Shown one piece after another: positions 33,169-42,233 of a stretch of 64,000 nt of DNA (the first letter of the stretch is position 1; each line of letters starts with the position of its first letter). The position numbers and the translations under genes were made by a program. The DNA lies in contig MGPQ01000016.1 in the NCBI GenBank assembly GCA_001797465.1, forward strand, positions 42,971 to 106,970, in the 5' to 3' direction. Below the pieces are notes generated by a model, which saw only the letters and a list, made by a program, of their open reading frames with translations, had not been told where the DNA came from and did not search any database. Source of the DNA: Deltaproteobacteria bacterium GWB2_55_19. GTDB taxonomy: Bacteria > Desulfobacterota > GWC2-55-46.

Positions 33169-34385
33169 GGGTCGCGTTTGTCGTCCAGAGGTACGGCCTT
33201 GAGGTCAACGGCGGGGCAGAGCTGTATTGCCGCAAGATCGCCGAGCGCCTCTCAAGGCGTTTCAGCGTTGAAGTCCTTACCACCTGCGCAATCGACTATC
33301 AGACCTGGAAAAACGAGTACAAGCCGGGCATTCACACGGTGAACGGGATCACTGTCAGGAGGTTCCCTGTGGATGGGCCGAGGAGAAAAATGCGCTTCGG
33401 CCTCCTTTCAAGGGTCGTCTTCGGCGGCAGACACCCGGAGCGGCTGGAGGTGAGCTGGATGAAGGCCCAGGGGCCTTACTCATCGGCCCTCTTCGAGTTC
33501 ATCGAGAAGGAAAAGGGCGGCTACGACTGTTTTGTATTCATCACATACCTCTACTGCACGACCTTCTTCGGCCTCCCGCTCGTAAGGGAAAAGGCCGTGC
33601 TCGTGCCTACGGCCGAGGACGCGCCGCCTCTAAGGCTCGGGATATTCAAAAGGCTCTTCAACTCCCCGAGCGCGATAGTCTACTGCGCCCCGGAGGAGAA
33701 GGCGCTGGTAAACAGGCTTTTCGGGAACGAGGGCCTGCCAAGCGATATCATAGGCACCGGGATAGACATGCCGGTTGAGTCCGACGGGGAGAGGTTCAGG
33801 GCGAAGTTCGCCGTAGCGGACAAATTCATCGTATACGTGGGACGCATCACGCCGGACAAGGCCTGCGGCGAGATGTTCGCCTTTTTTTCAAGGTACAAGG
33901 AGGAGAGACCGGGCGGACTGAAGCTCGTCCTCATCGGACGCGCCTTCATGGACGTGCCCGCGCACCCGGATATCATACAGGCCGGCTTTGTTTCAGAGGA
34001 GGACAAGTTCGACGCGCTATGCGCATCGAGTATGCTTTTGATGCCGTCCAGGTTCGAGAGCCTTTCGATAGTCCTTATAGAGGCGTGGTTCTCAGGGAGG
34101 CCTGTCATCGTGAACGCCGGGTGCGATGTGACGAGGGGGCAGGTTGAGCGGAGCGGAGGCGGGCTGGCTTATGACGGTTATGAGGCATTCAGGGACGCAA
34201 TTGACCGCCTCCTCGGGGATGAGCGCGAGAGGGGCAGGCTCGCCGAGTCCGGCAGGGCGTTCGCGGAGGCCACCTATGGCTGGGAGTCGGTCGAAGGCAG
34301 GTATGCGGCCCTGATTGAGTCGGTCTGCATGGCGCAAGGCGCAGGAATGCGCCGCACCGGGCTGAAGACAATACCTCATGGGTGA
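33165..34385 (+). CDS. Glycosyltransferase family 4
   Basis: 406 aa GT-B enzyme. ATG overlaps the upstream stop as ATGA. N-terminus RVAFVVQRYGLEVNGGAEL with the GGAE acceptor loop, then EVLTTCAIDYQTW; donor half YVGRITPDKACGEMFAFF, LIGRAFMD, AGFVSEEDKFDALCASS and RFESLSIVLIEAW. Similar in sequence and spacing to the protein at 30831, so the two are probable paralogues for successive additions to a repeat unit (inference). Confidence 0.88.
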   Translation: MRVAFVVQRYGLEVNGGAELYCRKIAERLSRRFSVEVLTTCAIDYQTWKNEYKPGIHTVNGITVRRFPVDGPRRKMRFGLLSRVVFGGRHPERLEVSWMKAQGPYSSALFEFIEKEKGGYDCFVFITYLYCTTFFGLPLVREKAVLVPTAEDAPPLRLGIFKRLFNSPSAIVYCAPEEKALVNRLFGNEGLPSDIIGTGIDMPVESDGERFRAKFAVADKFIVYVGRITPDKACGEMFAFFSRYKEERPGGLKLVLIGRAFMDVPAHPDIIQAGFVSEEDKFDALCASSMLLMPSRFESLSIVLIEAWFSGRPVIVNAGCDVTRGQVERSGGGLAYDGYEAFRDAIDRLLGDERERGRLAESGRAFAEATYGWESVEGRYAALIESVCMAQGAGMRRTGLKTIPHG

Positions 34386-36339
34386 GGCGTTTTCCTTTAT
34401 GACAGGACGCAGGGAAAGGGTCCATGCGGCAGGCTTTGTTCTTATTATGCTCGCCGGAGCGGCCCTTCGTTATTACATGGTAAAGGCCGACCTCGGGGTT
34501 ACCATCGACTCCGACGAGGCTGTCATAGGCCTTATGGGCAAGCATATACTCGAGGGCAGTGAATACCCGGCGTATTTTTACGGACAGGGCTACATGGGCA
34601 GTCTCGAAGCCTTTCTGGCCGCTGGGGCCTTTGCCTTATTCGGCGTATCGGTATCGAGCCTCAAGCTCCTGATGATAGCGCTTTCCATGGCCTTTGTGGC
34701 CGTGACTTATTTTCTCGCGCGCTCGATGGAGGATGAGGCCACAGCGCTTTTTGCGACCCTGCTCATAAGCATCCCGCCGCCTTTCCTGACGGTATACGGC
34801 CTTAAGGCAAGGGGCGGGTATATCGAGACGCTGATCCTCGGGTCCTTATTGATGCTCCTGTCTCTTAAAATCAGGGGCTCGGCGCGCGGCTCCGCGCCGG
34901 CCCTGATGTTTGTCCTCCTGGGCTTCGTAGCCGGTCTGGCATGGTGGACGAATAACCTTGTCATTTACTATTTCGTCCCTGTGTCCCTGATCTTATTCAA
35001 AGTGTTTCGCAGAGACAATGCGCTAAGGCTGGCGGCCGTGGCCGGGCTCTCTTTTTTAATCGGAAGCCTTCCCATGTGGATATACAGGGCCGCTCATTCG
35101 GGCGAAAAAGGAGATCTGGCCTCGTTTAAAGGGTCTTTTCAGGCGCTCAAAAATTTTTTTCAGCAGGGGGTCCCCGTCATCTTGGGGGCGAGGCAGGCGT
35201 GGAGCGGGACTGATTTTTTCCCTTTAGCAACGTTGTTGCTTTCAGCTGCCTACGGGGGCTGTCTCCTGTATTATGCGCTCAAAAGGAAGGGGAGCGGCGC
35301 GCTGGTGACTGTTGCGTTCCTTTTGTCGGTCCCGGTGTTATTTGCTTTAAGCGTCAAGGCAGGAGGTTTCGCGATAGAGCCGCGTTACCTTCTGCCGATG
35401 TATTCCGTGTTGACTTTTATCGTGGCCTGGCCTATCGTAAAAATCTTTGATTATTCGAGGTTGGCCGGCGCTGCAACGGCTACTCTACTCGTAGCTGTAA
35501 ATCTTTACGGTACGTTTAATTTAAAACCGGAGCTCCAACTCCCTTTCTCAAACGGGCTCAGGGTCGAAAGGGAGAACGGAGGGCTGATCGAGCTTCTGAA
35601 AAAAGATGGAATAGACGCCGCTTACGCCGATTACTGGGTAGCATACAGGCTTACTTTCGAGACCGAAGAAGATGTCCTCGCCATACCGTGGGGAGAGACT
35701 GCGGTAAACAGATACCCCGGATACCTTGAGATGATCAAGGAAAGAAAGAGGCATGCGTATATCCTCCAGGGCACGCCTTCAGAGCGTTTCGAGTCTTTTC
35801 TTAGGGATAACTCGATACGTTTTACGAAGAAGGAGGCGGGCAATTACAGGATTTTTGACGGCCTTGCAGTTGTAGACATCGGTAATGACGCCGTTTCGGC
35901 CGCTGGATGGAGGTGTTCGGCGGGCACAGACCCAGAAAACTGCGAAAAGGCCTTTGACAAAGACCCGGGGAGCGGATGGGACCCTCGCCAGTCGTCAGGC
36001 GGGGCCGAATACATACTCGATACCGGCTCGGTGTCGGAGATAGGCTTTTTGAAGGTCGATTTCGGCCCATTGATCGGCATGCTCGATAAATCCCCGGGTG
36101 CAACCGTAAACGTTTTTCTATCCGATGACGGCCTTGCCTGGACAATGGCCCGGCCTCTCACGCATATTGACGTCAAAGGAGACGGTAATTCCTTCATTTT
36201 CGCACTGAACAAGGCCAGGGCGAGGTATGTAAAGATAACGCAGGATTGCCGTGTGGCTTCCAATTTTCACCCGATTTATGAGATATTTATATATAGAGCG
36301 GAAGACAGCATGAAAATGCAAAACATCCTGAGATTTTAG
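34378..36339 (+). CDS. GT-C membrane glycosyltransferase with C-terminal discoidin-like domain
   Basis: 653 aa. ATG 34378 overlaps the upstream gene by eight bases; a later ATG at 34399 is possible. About ten hydrophobic segments (about 15-395) with the acidic first-loop site TIDSDEAVIGLMGKHIL, and YFYGQGYMGSLEA following, as in GT39/GT83-type enzymes using polyprenyl-phosphate sugars. Residues about 510-645 look like an F5/8 type C (discoidin) domain: CEKAFDKDPGSGWDP, a YILDTGSVSEIGFLKVDF strand, VNVFLSDDGLAW and ARYVKITQ. That would be a periplasmic carbohydrate-binding module, an unusual fusion. The next gene, a DPM1-like GT2, starts on the base after its stop. Confidence 0.75.
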   Translation: MGEAFSFMTGRRERVHAAGFVLIMLAGAALRYYMVKADLGVTIDSDEAVIGLMGKHILEGSEYPAYFYGQGYMGSLEAFLAAGAFALFGVSVSSLKLLMIALSMAFVAVTYFLARSMEDEATALFATLLISIPPPFLTVYGLKARGGYIETLILGSLLMLLSLKIRGSARGSAPALMFVLLGFVAGLAWWTNNLVIYYFVPVSLILFKVFRRDNALRLAAVAGLSFLIGSLPMWIYRAAHSGEKGDLASFKGSFQALKNFFQQGVPVILGARQAWSGTDFFPLATLLLSAAYGGCLLYYALKRKGSGALVTVAFLLSVPVLFALSVKAGGFAIEPRYLLPMYSVLTFIVAWPIVKIFDYSRLAGAATATLLVAVNLYGTFNLKPELQLPFSNGLRVERENGGLIELLKKDGIDAAYADYWVAYRLTFETEEDVLAIPWGETAVNRYPGYLEMIKERKRHAYILQGTPSERFESFLRDNSIRFTKKEAGNYRIFDGLAVVDIGNDAVSAAGWRCSAGTDPENCEKAFDKDPGSGWDPRQSSGGAEYILDTGSVSEIGFLKVDFGPLIGMLDKSPGATVNVFLSDDGLAWTMARPLTHIDVKGDGNSFIFALNKARARYVKITQDCRVASNFHPIYEIFIYRAEDSMKMQNILRF

Positions 36340-37017
36340 ATGAGATTATCCGTAGTCATCCCGGTTTACAACGAAAAGAATACCGTTAAGGACATCCTCT
36401 CGCGCGTAAAGGCCGTAGCAATCGAGAAGGAGATTATCCTTATCGACGACTGTTCGACAGACGGCACCAGGGAGATATTGAAGGAGCTCGCCGGAGAGGG
36501 CGAGACCGTCATCTTCCACGAGAGGAACATGGGCAAGGGTGCGGCCTTAAGGACGGGCTTTGCGCACGTGACCGGAGACTACTGCATCGTCCAGGACGCG
36601 GACCTCGAGTACGACCCCGAGGACTATCACAAACTTATAGCCCCGGTACTCAAGGGAAAGGCCGAGGTGGTCTACGGGTCGAGGTTTACAGGAGAGCACA
36701 GGAACATGTTTTTCCACCACTGGGTGGGCAACAAATTCCTGACCCTTGTAACCAACCTGTTGTACAATACGACCATAAGCGACATGGAGACGTGTTATAA
36801 GCTCTTCAGGAGCGACATCATAAAGTCAGTCAACATAAGGTCCAACAGGTTCAACTTCGAGCCTGAGATAACCGCGAAGGTGCTTAAAAAAGGCTTCAGG
36901 ATCTACGAGGTACCTATATCCTACGCCGGGAGAGAGTTCTCGGAAGGCAAGAAGATAACATGGAAGGACGGCATCTCGGCCCTGTGGACGCTCCTTAAAT
37001 ACAGGTTCGTGGACTGA
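36340..37017 (+). CDS. Polyprenyl/dolichyl-phosphate-mannose synthase-like GT2
   Basis: 225 aa GT-A enzyme of the DPM1 type: LSVVIPVYNEKNTVKDIL start, LIDDCSTDGTREIL, ERNMGKGAALRTGFAHV and the metal site QDADLEYDPEDY near 86-97; later YGSRFTGEH and the SDMETCYKLFR stretch common in this group. No C-terminal membrane anchor, unlike the GT2 at 27247. Adjacent to the discoidin-bearing GT-C enzyme (zero spacing), it most likely provides the lipid-linked sugar for it. Confidence 0.88.
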   Translation: MRLSVVIPVYNEKNTVKDILSRVKAVAIEKEIILIDDCSTDGTREILKELAGEGETVIFHERNMGKGAALRTGFAHVTGDYCIVQDADLEYDPEDYHKLIAPVLKGKAEVVYGSRFTGEHRNMFFHHWVGNKFLTLVTNLLYNTTISDMETCYKLFRSDIIKSVNIRSNRFNFEPEITAKVLKKGFRIYEVPISYAGREFSEGKKITWKDGISALWTLLKYRFVD

Positions 37018-37054
37018 CCTCGTCAATTAAAAAAATAAAAGGAGTTTTTACGGA

Positions 37055-38029
37055 ATGGCCAAGAAGAAAGCCTTTATCACCGGAGTTACCGGACAGGACG
37101 GCTCCTATCTCTCCGAGTTCCTGCTTTCAAAGGACTATGAGGTATACGGGATGGTCAGGAGGGCGTCCGTTGAGCGGTTTGAAAGGATCGAGCATATAAA
37201 AGACAGGATGCACCTCGTGCAGGGCGACCTTACAGACCAGTCCTCGCTCGACGAGGCTGTAAAGACGATAATGCCGGATGAGGTCTATAACCTCGCCGCG
37301 CAGTCTTTTGTCCCCACCTCCTGGAACCAGCCTACCCTTACCGGAGAGGTGACGGGCATGGGCGCGACCCGGCTCCTCGAGTCCGTAAGAAAGATAAAAC
37401 CCGACGCGAGGTTCTACCAGGCATCATCGAGTGAGATGTTCGGCAAGGTGAGAGAGGTCCCCCAGGACGAGCTTACGCCCTTCCACCCGCGCTCGCCGTA
37501 CGGGGTCGCCAAGGTCTACGCCCATTTCATAACGGTCAACTACCGCGAGAGCTATAACATGTTCGCCTGTTCGGGCATCCTCTTCAACCACGAATCCCCG
37601 AGGAGGGGGTTCGAGTTCGTGACCAGGAAGATAACAAGCAGTGTCGCCAGGATAAAGCTCGGTCTTGCGAACGAACTCAGGCTCGGCAACCTCGACGCCA
37701 AAAGGGACTGGGGTTTCGCCGGGGACTACGTGGAGGCGATGTGGATGATGCTCCAGCAGGACGAGCCTGACGATTACGTCATCGCCACCGGCGAGACGCA
37801 CAGCGTGAAAGAGTTCGTTGAGCTTGCTTTCAGGGCGGCGGGGCTCGACTGGGAAAAGTACGTCGTAATCGACCCGAAGTTTTTAAGGCCCGCCGAGGTA
37901 GAGCTCCTCATAGGGAGCCCGAAAAAGGCGAAAGAGAATCTCGGCTGGTCCCCGAAGGTGGGCTTCCCCGAGCTCGTAGCCATGATGGTCGAGGAAGACT
38001 TAAGGACGCTTAAGGCGGTGCAGGCGTGA
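37055..38029 (+). CDS. gmd: GDP-mannose 4,6-dehydratase
   Basis: Converts GDP-D-mannose to GDP-4-keto-6-deoxy-D-mannose (324 aa). NAD(P) motif [11 protein letters not shown] near residue 9, the GMD hallmark MVRRAS near 33, catalytic SSSEMFGKV and the SDR Tyr/Lys pair in [12 protein letters not shown] near 148. An AAAGGAG site precedes the ATG. It is followed by rmd, so the 4-keto intermediate is probably reduced to GDP-D-rhamnose; manC upstream provides its substrate. Confidence 0.95.
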   Translation: MAKKKAFITGVTGQDGSYLSEFLLSKDYEVYGMVRRASVERFERIEHIKDRMHLVQGDLTDQSSLDEAVKTIMPDEVYNLAAQSFVPTSWNQPTLTGEVTGMGATRLLESVRKIKPDARFYQASSSEMFGKVREVPQDELTPFHPRSPYGVAKVYAHFITVNYRESYNMFACSGILFNHESPRRGFEFVTRKITSSVARIKLGLANELRLGNLDAKRDWGFAGDYVEAMWMMLQQDEPDDYVIATGETHSVKEFVELAFRAAGLDWEKYVVIDPKFLRPAEVELLIGSPKKAKENLGWSPKVGFPELVAMMVEEDLRTLKAVQA

Positions 38030-38066
38030 CCATCGGCCTTGTTTCAGTTCAACAAAGGGGCGGCCC

Positions 38067-39029
38067 TTGCGGAAGGTCCTGATAACCGGGATAGCCGGGT
38101 TCGCCGGCTCCCAGCTTGCCGAGAGTCTGCGCGCCAGGGGTGTTGAGGTATGGGGCATCACCATCGACGATTCCATCGGGAACCTTGCGGGCGTCTCAGG
38201 GCTTAACCTCGTCAAATGCGACCTGCTGGATTTTCCCGCTTTAAGGGAGGTCATTGCCGGGGTGCGCCCGGACGTGGTCTTCCATCTGGCGGCGCAGTCT
38301 GCGCCGTCGCTCTCGTTCAAGTTCCCCGGCGAGACGCTCAGGGTCAACATCTTCTCGACCCTTAACCTCTTCGAGGCCATAGTCGAGTGCTCGCCGGAGA
38401 GCCGCATAGTGAATGTCGGGTCAGGGGATGAGTACGGAGAGGTCGCTGAAAAAGACCTCCCGGCAAAGGAGACCGCGGAACTCAGGCCCCTTAACCCCTA
38501 TGCCGTCAGCAAGGTGACGCAGGACCTGCTGGCGTTCCAGTACTGGAAGAGCAAGGGGCTCAAGGCCGTCAGGTGCAGGCCTTTCAACCACTACGGGCCG
38601 AGGCAGTCGGAGGTCTTTGTCTGCTCGGACCTCGCCAGGCAGATAGCGGAGATAGAGGCCGGGATAAGGGCTGAAAAGAGGGTGATGGTAGGGAACCTGG
38701 AGGCCGCCAAGGACTTCCTCTATGTGAAGGACGTGATCTCAGCCTACGAACTCCTCGCCGAAAAAGGGGAGTTCGGAGGCGTCTACAATATATGCTCCGG
38801 CAAGGCCGTGAAAATCAGGGAGATAATAGAGGCCCTCGTCTCGTTTTCGACGGAGCGGATAGACATACTGCAGGACCCGGGGAAGCTCCGCCCGGCGGAT
38901 GTACAGGCGCTTTACGGGGACGCCGGGCGCCTCAAGGCGCTCGGCTGGAAGCAGGAGTATCCTCTGGAAAAGGGGTTAAAGGACCTCCTTGAGTTCTGGA
39001 GGGAGAAGATAAGGAAAGGCATGGCCTGA
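38067..39029 (+). CDS. rmd: GDP-6-deoxy-D-lyxo-4-hexulose reductase (GDP-D-rhamnose forming)
   Basis: Extended SDR (320 aa) predicted to reduce the Gmd product to GDP-D-rhamnose. Motif TGIAGFAGSQLAE near residues 7-19 matches Rmd rather than the fucose enzyme, and the Tyr/Lys pair is in NPYAVSKVTQDLL near 148. FNHYGPRQS and DFLYVKDV are further family marks. TTG is the start (the first strand VLITGIAG follows directly). Placed 37 bases after gmd. Other reductases of the same intermediate, such as GDP-6-deoxytalose synthase, are related and cannot be fully excluded. Confidence 0.8.
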   Translation: MRKVLITGIAGFAGSQLAESLRARGVEVWGITIDDSIGNLAGVSGLNLVKCDLLDFPALREVIAGVRPDVVFHLAAQSAPSLSFKFPGETLRVNIFSTLNLFEAIVECSPESRIVNVGSGDEYGEVAEKDLPAKETAELRPLNPYAVSKVTQDLLAFQYWKSKGLKAVRCRPFNHYGPRQSEVFVCSDLARQIAEIEAGIRAEKRVMVGNLEAAKDFLYVKDVISAYELLAEKGEFGGVYNICSGKAVKIREIIEALVSFSTERIDILQDPGKLRPADVQALYGDAGRLKALGWKQEYPLEKGLKDLLEFWREKIRKGMA

Positions 39030-39148
39030 GGCGCCGAGTTCGGTTTTTTACCCGGCGGCCTAATGGGGAGTTTAAGGGCTTTCGCAAAACGGACTTTTAC
39101 GGCGCGGTCCATCCTCGGAAACCGATTGTTCTTGTACCCGTCAGTCTA

Positions 39149-40312
39149 ATGTATTTTCGTAAGGGGGGCCGTTTGGCTGGATCCGCTCTGCAGATAGCGT
39201 TCGACGGCAGGGTCATAAGGGCCGGCAAATCCGGGGTGGGGGTCTATGCCGAGAGCCTCCTCTCAGCACTCTCGTCCATAGACAAGAAAAGCGCATATAA
39301 GGTGCTCTCCCACGGCGTCTTCAAGTCACTTTCTAGGAACTTTTCCTCGGTCCAGACGAACGTAAGCATCGAGAGCCATCCCTTCGGGGATCTATGGGAG
39401 CAGTTCTATCTGCCCGCGTACCTCAAGGGGAATAAGGTGGACGTCTTCCATTCCCCGACCTTCCATATCCCCTTCGTCTCAGGCAGGTTCAAGAAGGTCG
39501 TTACGATCCACGACCTCGTATCATTCAGAACGCCGCAGACGCAACCCAGGGGCTTTACCCTTTACAGCCGCTTCATGACCCGTTTCGCGTCCCTCTCGGC
39601 GGACGCCATAATAGTGCCTTCCAGGACGGTGAAATCCGAGCTCGTGGGGTTGCTGAACGTAAGCCCGGAGGTCCTCCATGTCATCCCTGAGGCCCCGAGA
39701 GGTATGTTCAGGCCCGCGTCCAGGGCCGAGTGCGAATCCGTCAAAAGAAAGTACGGCCTCTCCGGAAGCTTCATACTCACGGTAGGCTCCATAGAGCCGA
39801 GAAAAAACATCCCGTCCCTGATACGAGCGTACTCGTTGTTGAGGCAGAGGGGAAAGACGCGCCATAAGCTCGTCATCTGCGGCGCGAAGGGATGGATGCG
39901 CGAGCATGAGAGGATACAGAGGCTTATAGGGGACCTTGAAATCGGCAGCGACGTGGTATTTACGGGATATGTGCCTGATGAAGACCTGCCGGCCATGTAC
40001 ACGCTCGCCGACCTCTTCGTATACCCCTCGCTTTACGAGGGGTTTGGCCTCCCGCCTCTCGAGGCGATGGCTTGCGGGTGCCCGGTCGTAGCGTCCAACT
40101 GTTCGGCTATCCCCGGGGTCGTAGGCGACGCGGGGGTGCTCGTTGAGCCGATGGACGCCGACGGCATCTCGGAGGCCATGCAGAGCGTCATGGAGGACGA
40201 GGGCCTTAAGAGGAGGCTGCGCGCCGCGGGCTTCGCGCGCGCGCGGGAGTTCTCCTGGGAAAAGACGGCCAGAGAGACGCTAAAGACCTACATGGCCGTC
40301 ATGGAGAGATAG
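39149..40312 (+). CDS. Glycosyltransferase family 4 (mannosyl/rhamnosyltransferase-like)
   Basis: 387 aa GT-B enzyme. The core starts at about residue 14 (LQIAFDGRVIRAGKSGVGVY), so a TTG at 39173 is an alternative to ATG 39149. Typical features are DVFHSPTFHIPF, VVTIHDLVSF, TVGSIEPRKNIPSLIRAY, FTGYVPDEDLPAMYTLADLF split by the usual turn, and YPSLYEGFGLPPLEAMACG with the EX7E loop. Such sequences are common among mannosyl- and rhamnosyltransferases of A-band-like polymers, and it follows gmd-rmd directly, so a D-rhamnosyl- or mannosyltransferase is a reasonable guess. The preceding 119 bases hold no feature I can name. Confidence 0.87.
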   Translation: MYFRKGGRLAGSALQIAFDGRVIRAGKSGVGVYAESLLSALSSIDKKSAYKVLSHGVFKSLSRNFSSVQTNVSIESHPFGDLWEQFYLPAYLKGNKVDVFHSPTFHIPFVSGRFKKVVTIHDLVSFRTPQTQPRGFTLYSRFMTRFASLSADAIIVPSRTVKSELVGLLNVSPEVLHVIPEAPRGMFRPASRAECESVKRKYGLSGSFILTVGSIEPRKNIPSLIRAYSLLRQRGKTRHKLVICGAKGWMREHERIQRLIGDLEIGSDVVFTGYVPDEDLPAMYTLADLFVYPSLYEGFGLPPLEAMACGCPVVASNCSAIPGVVGDAGVLVEPMDADGISEAMQSVMEDEGLKRRLRAAGFARAREFSWEKTARETLKTYMAVMER

Positions 40313-40423
40313 ACTCTCATGCGCCGAAATACTTTCAATGTCCGGCGGGCGTCCCGCGGCAACGCAATCGCGCCCGGCGCGCTCGCCGTTTTTATCAAGG
40401 CGGCTGATCGGTTTTGATTTGTT

Positions 40424-41491
40424 ATGAGACCCCGGAAGTTTTTGATAATGAAGCTCGCCGGAATGGGCGACGTCCTCATGGCGACGCCCGCGGCGCGCTC
40501 GCTCAAAAAGACCTTCCCTGACGCGTCCGTCACATGGCTCGTAGGCTCTTCGGTAAGCGACGCGCTCAAGAGGAACCCGTATGTGGACGAGGTCCATGCG
40601 ATAGACGACAGGCTTTTTTTCAAGGGCTCGGTCAAGGAGAAGGCCGGGGTCATAAGGGACCTCGTAAGGGAGATGAGGAAGGAGCGGTTCGACGCCGGGT
40701 TCGTCCTACACAGGGACTGGAAGTACGGGGCACTCTTGAGGTTATGCGGCGTCAAGAGGCTATACGGTCTTAAGAGGGGCTTTGCATCAGGCATTCTGCT
40801 TACAGGGTCGGTCTCATTTGAGGCGCCGGTACACCATATAATCCATTACATCGAGGCCGTAAAACTCGCCGGTGCGCGTGAAGACGGCCTCCATATGGAT
40901 TTTTTCATAGGCGACGGGGTAAGGAAGGGCGCTTCAGATAGGTTGGCGGCGCTCGGCATGAAGCCGGGAGGGCTCATCGGTATCGCCCCTGGCGGCGCGA
41001 GGAATGTAAACGAGGTAATGGATTCGAGAAGGTGGCCGGAGGAGAACTTCAAGTCCTTGACAGAGCTTCTGGCCAGGGCCGGGTTCAGAGTAGCCGTTTT
41101 CGGCTCCTCAGGCGACAGGTGGTTTACTGAAAACTGGGCTCTGCCGGATGGCGTCCTCGACCTCATCGGAAAAACGACCCTTGAGGAGACCGCCGCCTTC
41201 ATGGAAAACTGCTCGCTGATTGTGGCTAACGACAGCGGCCCCATGCACCTTGCGGCCGCCGTCGGCAGGCCCGTCGTATCGGTCTTCGGCCCGACCGACC
41301 CGCGCGAGAAGCATCCGCTTACAAGGGGCAGTTTTTATTTCTGGAAGGGGCAGGGGCTTAAATGCTCCCCGTGTTATTCCCACGGCAGTTTCCCTGATTG
41401 CAGGACGCTCGAGTGCATGAGGATGGTAACGGTCGCGGAGGTATTCGACAAGGTCCGTGAGCTGGCAGTCTTTTCAGGCGGAGGTCTTTGA
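40424..41491 (+). CDS. Glycosyltransferase family 9 (heptosyltransferase-like)
   Basis: 355 aa GT9: family start LIMKLAGMGDVLMATPAARS near residues 7-26, RDWKYGALLRLCGVKRLYGL in the first domain, IGIAPGGARN and the conserved ANDSGPMHLAAAVGRPVV loop near 266-283, then the FGPTDPREKHP strand and a cysteine-containing tail (KCSPC...DC...C). It is a paralogue of the gene at 7174. It may add heptose or another sugar to LPS core; here it sits at the end of the glycosyltransferase block. The next gene begins two bases after its stop. Confidence 0.85.
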   Translation: MRPRKFLIMKLAGMGDVLMATPAARSLKKTFPDASVTWLVGSSVSDALKRNPYVDEVHAIDDRLFFKGSVKEKAGVIRDLVREMRKERFDAGFVLHRDWKYGALLRLCGVKRLYGLKRGFASGILLTGSVSFEAPVHHIIHYIEAVKLAGAREDGLHMDFFIGDGVRKGASDRLAALGMKPGGLIGIAPGGARNVNEVMDSRRWPEENFKSLTELLARAGFRVAVFGSSGDRWFTENWALPDGVLDLIGKTTLEETAAFMENCSLIVANDSGPMHLAAAVGRPVVSVFGPTDPREKHPLTRGSFYFWKGQGLKCSPCYSHGSFPDCRTLECMRMVTVAEVFDKVRELAVFSGGGL

Positions 41492-41493
41492 AT

Positions 41494-42009
41494 ATGGGAC
41501 TTATCGGCAAAAAAAAACCTGTCACCGTTCTTACGGCCCCCTTCGCGGAGTTGTTCGCGGATATTGGCAATGGGTTCGGCGAAGGTACGTCCGTCGCAAT
41601 GGCGCTCGGAGACTTTGACGGTATCAAGGAAATCGAATTCGACCTTAAGCCGTTCAAGGGGGCTAAGGCCTTGAGGTTCGACCCCCTGAACGGCTATGCC
41701 GTCATAAAACTCAAGAGGGTAGAGTTATGGACCGCAGACGGCAAGGTGATAAGGGCGCGGGATTGCGCGACTAACGGGTTCGAGGAAAATGGCGCACTCT
41801 TTTTCCTGACCGACGACCCGCAGATACATCTGAATATGGACCCGAGGCTCAAGGACGTTGTAAAGGCGGTCTTCAGGGTCGAATACGTCGCGACCGGGAA
41901 AGAGGCAACGAGGCGTTGCAGGGGAACGCTCGTTGAAAAAGACGGCGTTCCCTTCGGGGTGTTGTCCGTTGCCTCGCGCCTGCTGAGTTTTATAAAGAGA
42001 AGGATATGA
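41494..42009 (+). CDS. Hypothetical protein, single beta-rich module
   Basis: 172 aa from ATG 41494 (a TTG at 41488 overlaps the previous stop). No enzyme motif is visible. A KALRFDPLNGYAVIKLKRVEL stretch, given here as KALRFDPLNG then YAVIKLKRVEL, followed by LFFLTDDPQIHL, suggests a beta-sandwich; I associate that pattern with modules appended to glycosyltransferases and methyltransferases in O-antigen loci, but here it stands alone. The C-terminus ends in a basic tail. It may help bind glycan or carrier; unproven. Confidence 0.5.
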   Translation: MGLIGKKKPVTVLTAPFAELFADIGNGFGEGTSVAMALGDFDGIKEIEFDLKPFKGAKALRFDPLNGYAVIKLKRVELWTADGKVIRARDCATNGFEENGALFFLTDDPQIHLNMDPRLKDVVKAVFRVEYVATGKEATRRCRGTLVEKDGVPFGVLSVASRLLSFIKRRI

Positions 42010-42233
42010 TCAGGTTTTTTTTACACTCTGTGCCTCGACTGGGGCCGGGCCTCCACGGATTTTAAACCCGCTTAATTTCTCTACCATTTTCCGTTGAAAT
42101 ATCTTAAAATATTGGGATTGACTTGCCGCCTTTTTCGAGCGGTATACCGATGGATTTTCCGTGTACCGTCGTAGTGCTCGACGGCGTGATGAGAACGGCA
42201 GAGAGAGATTCAAACTCGCGAAAAGGGCAGGGT

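Noticed and set aside
42117..42150. Promoter TTGACT before the DUF362 gene
   Set aside because: No acceptable -10 at 16-18 bases; the nearest candidates are off in spacing.
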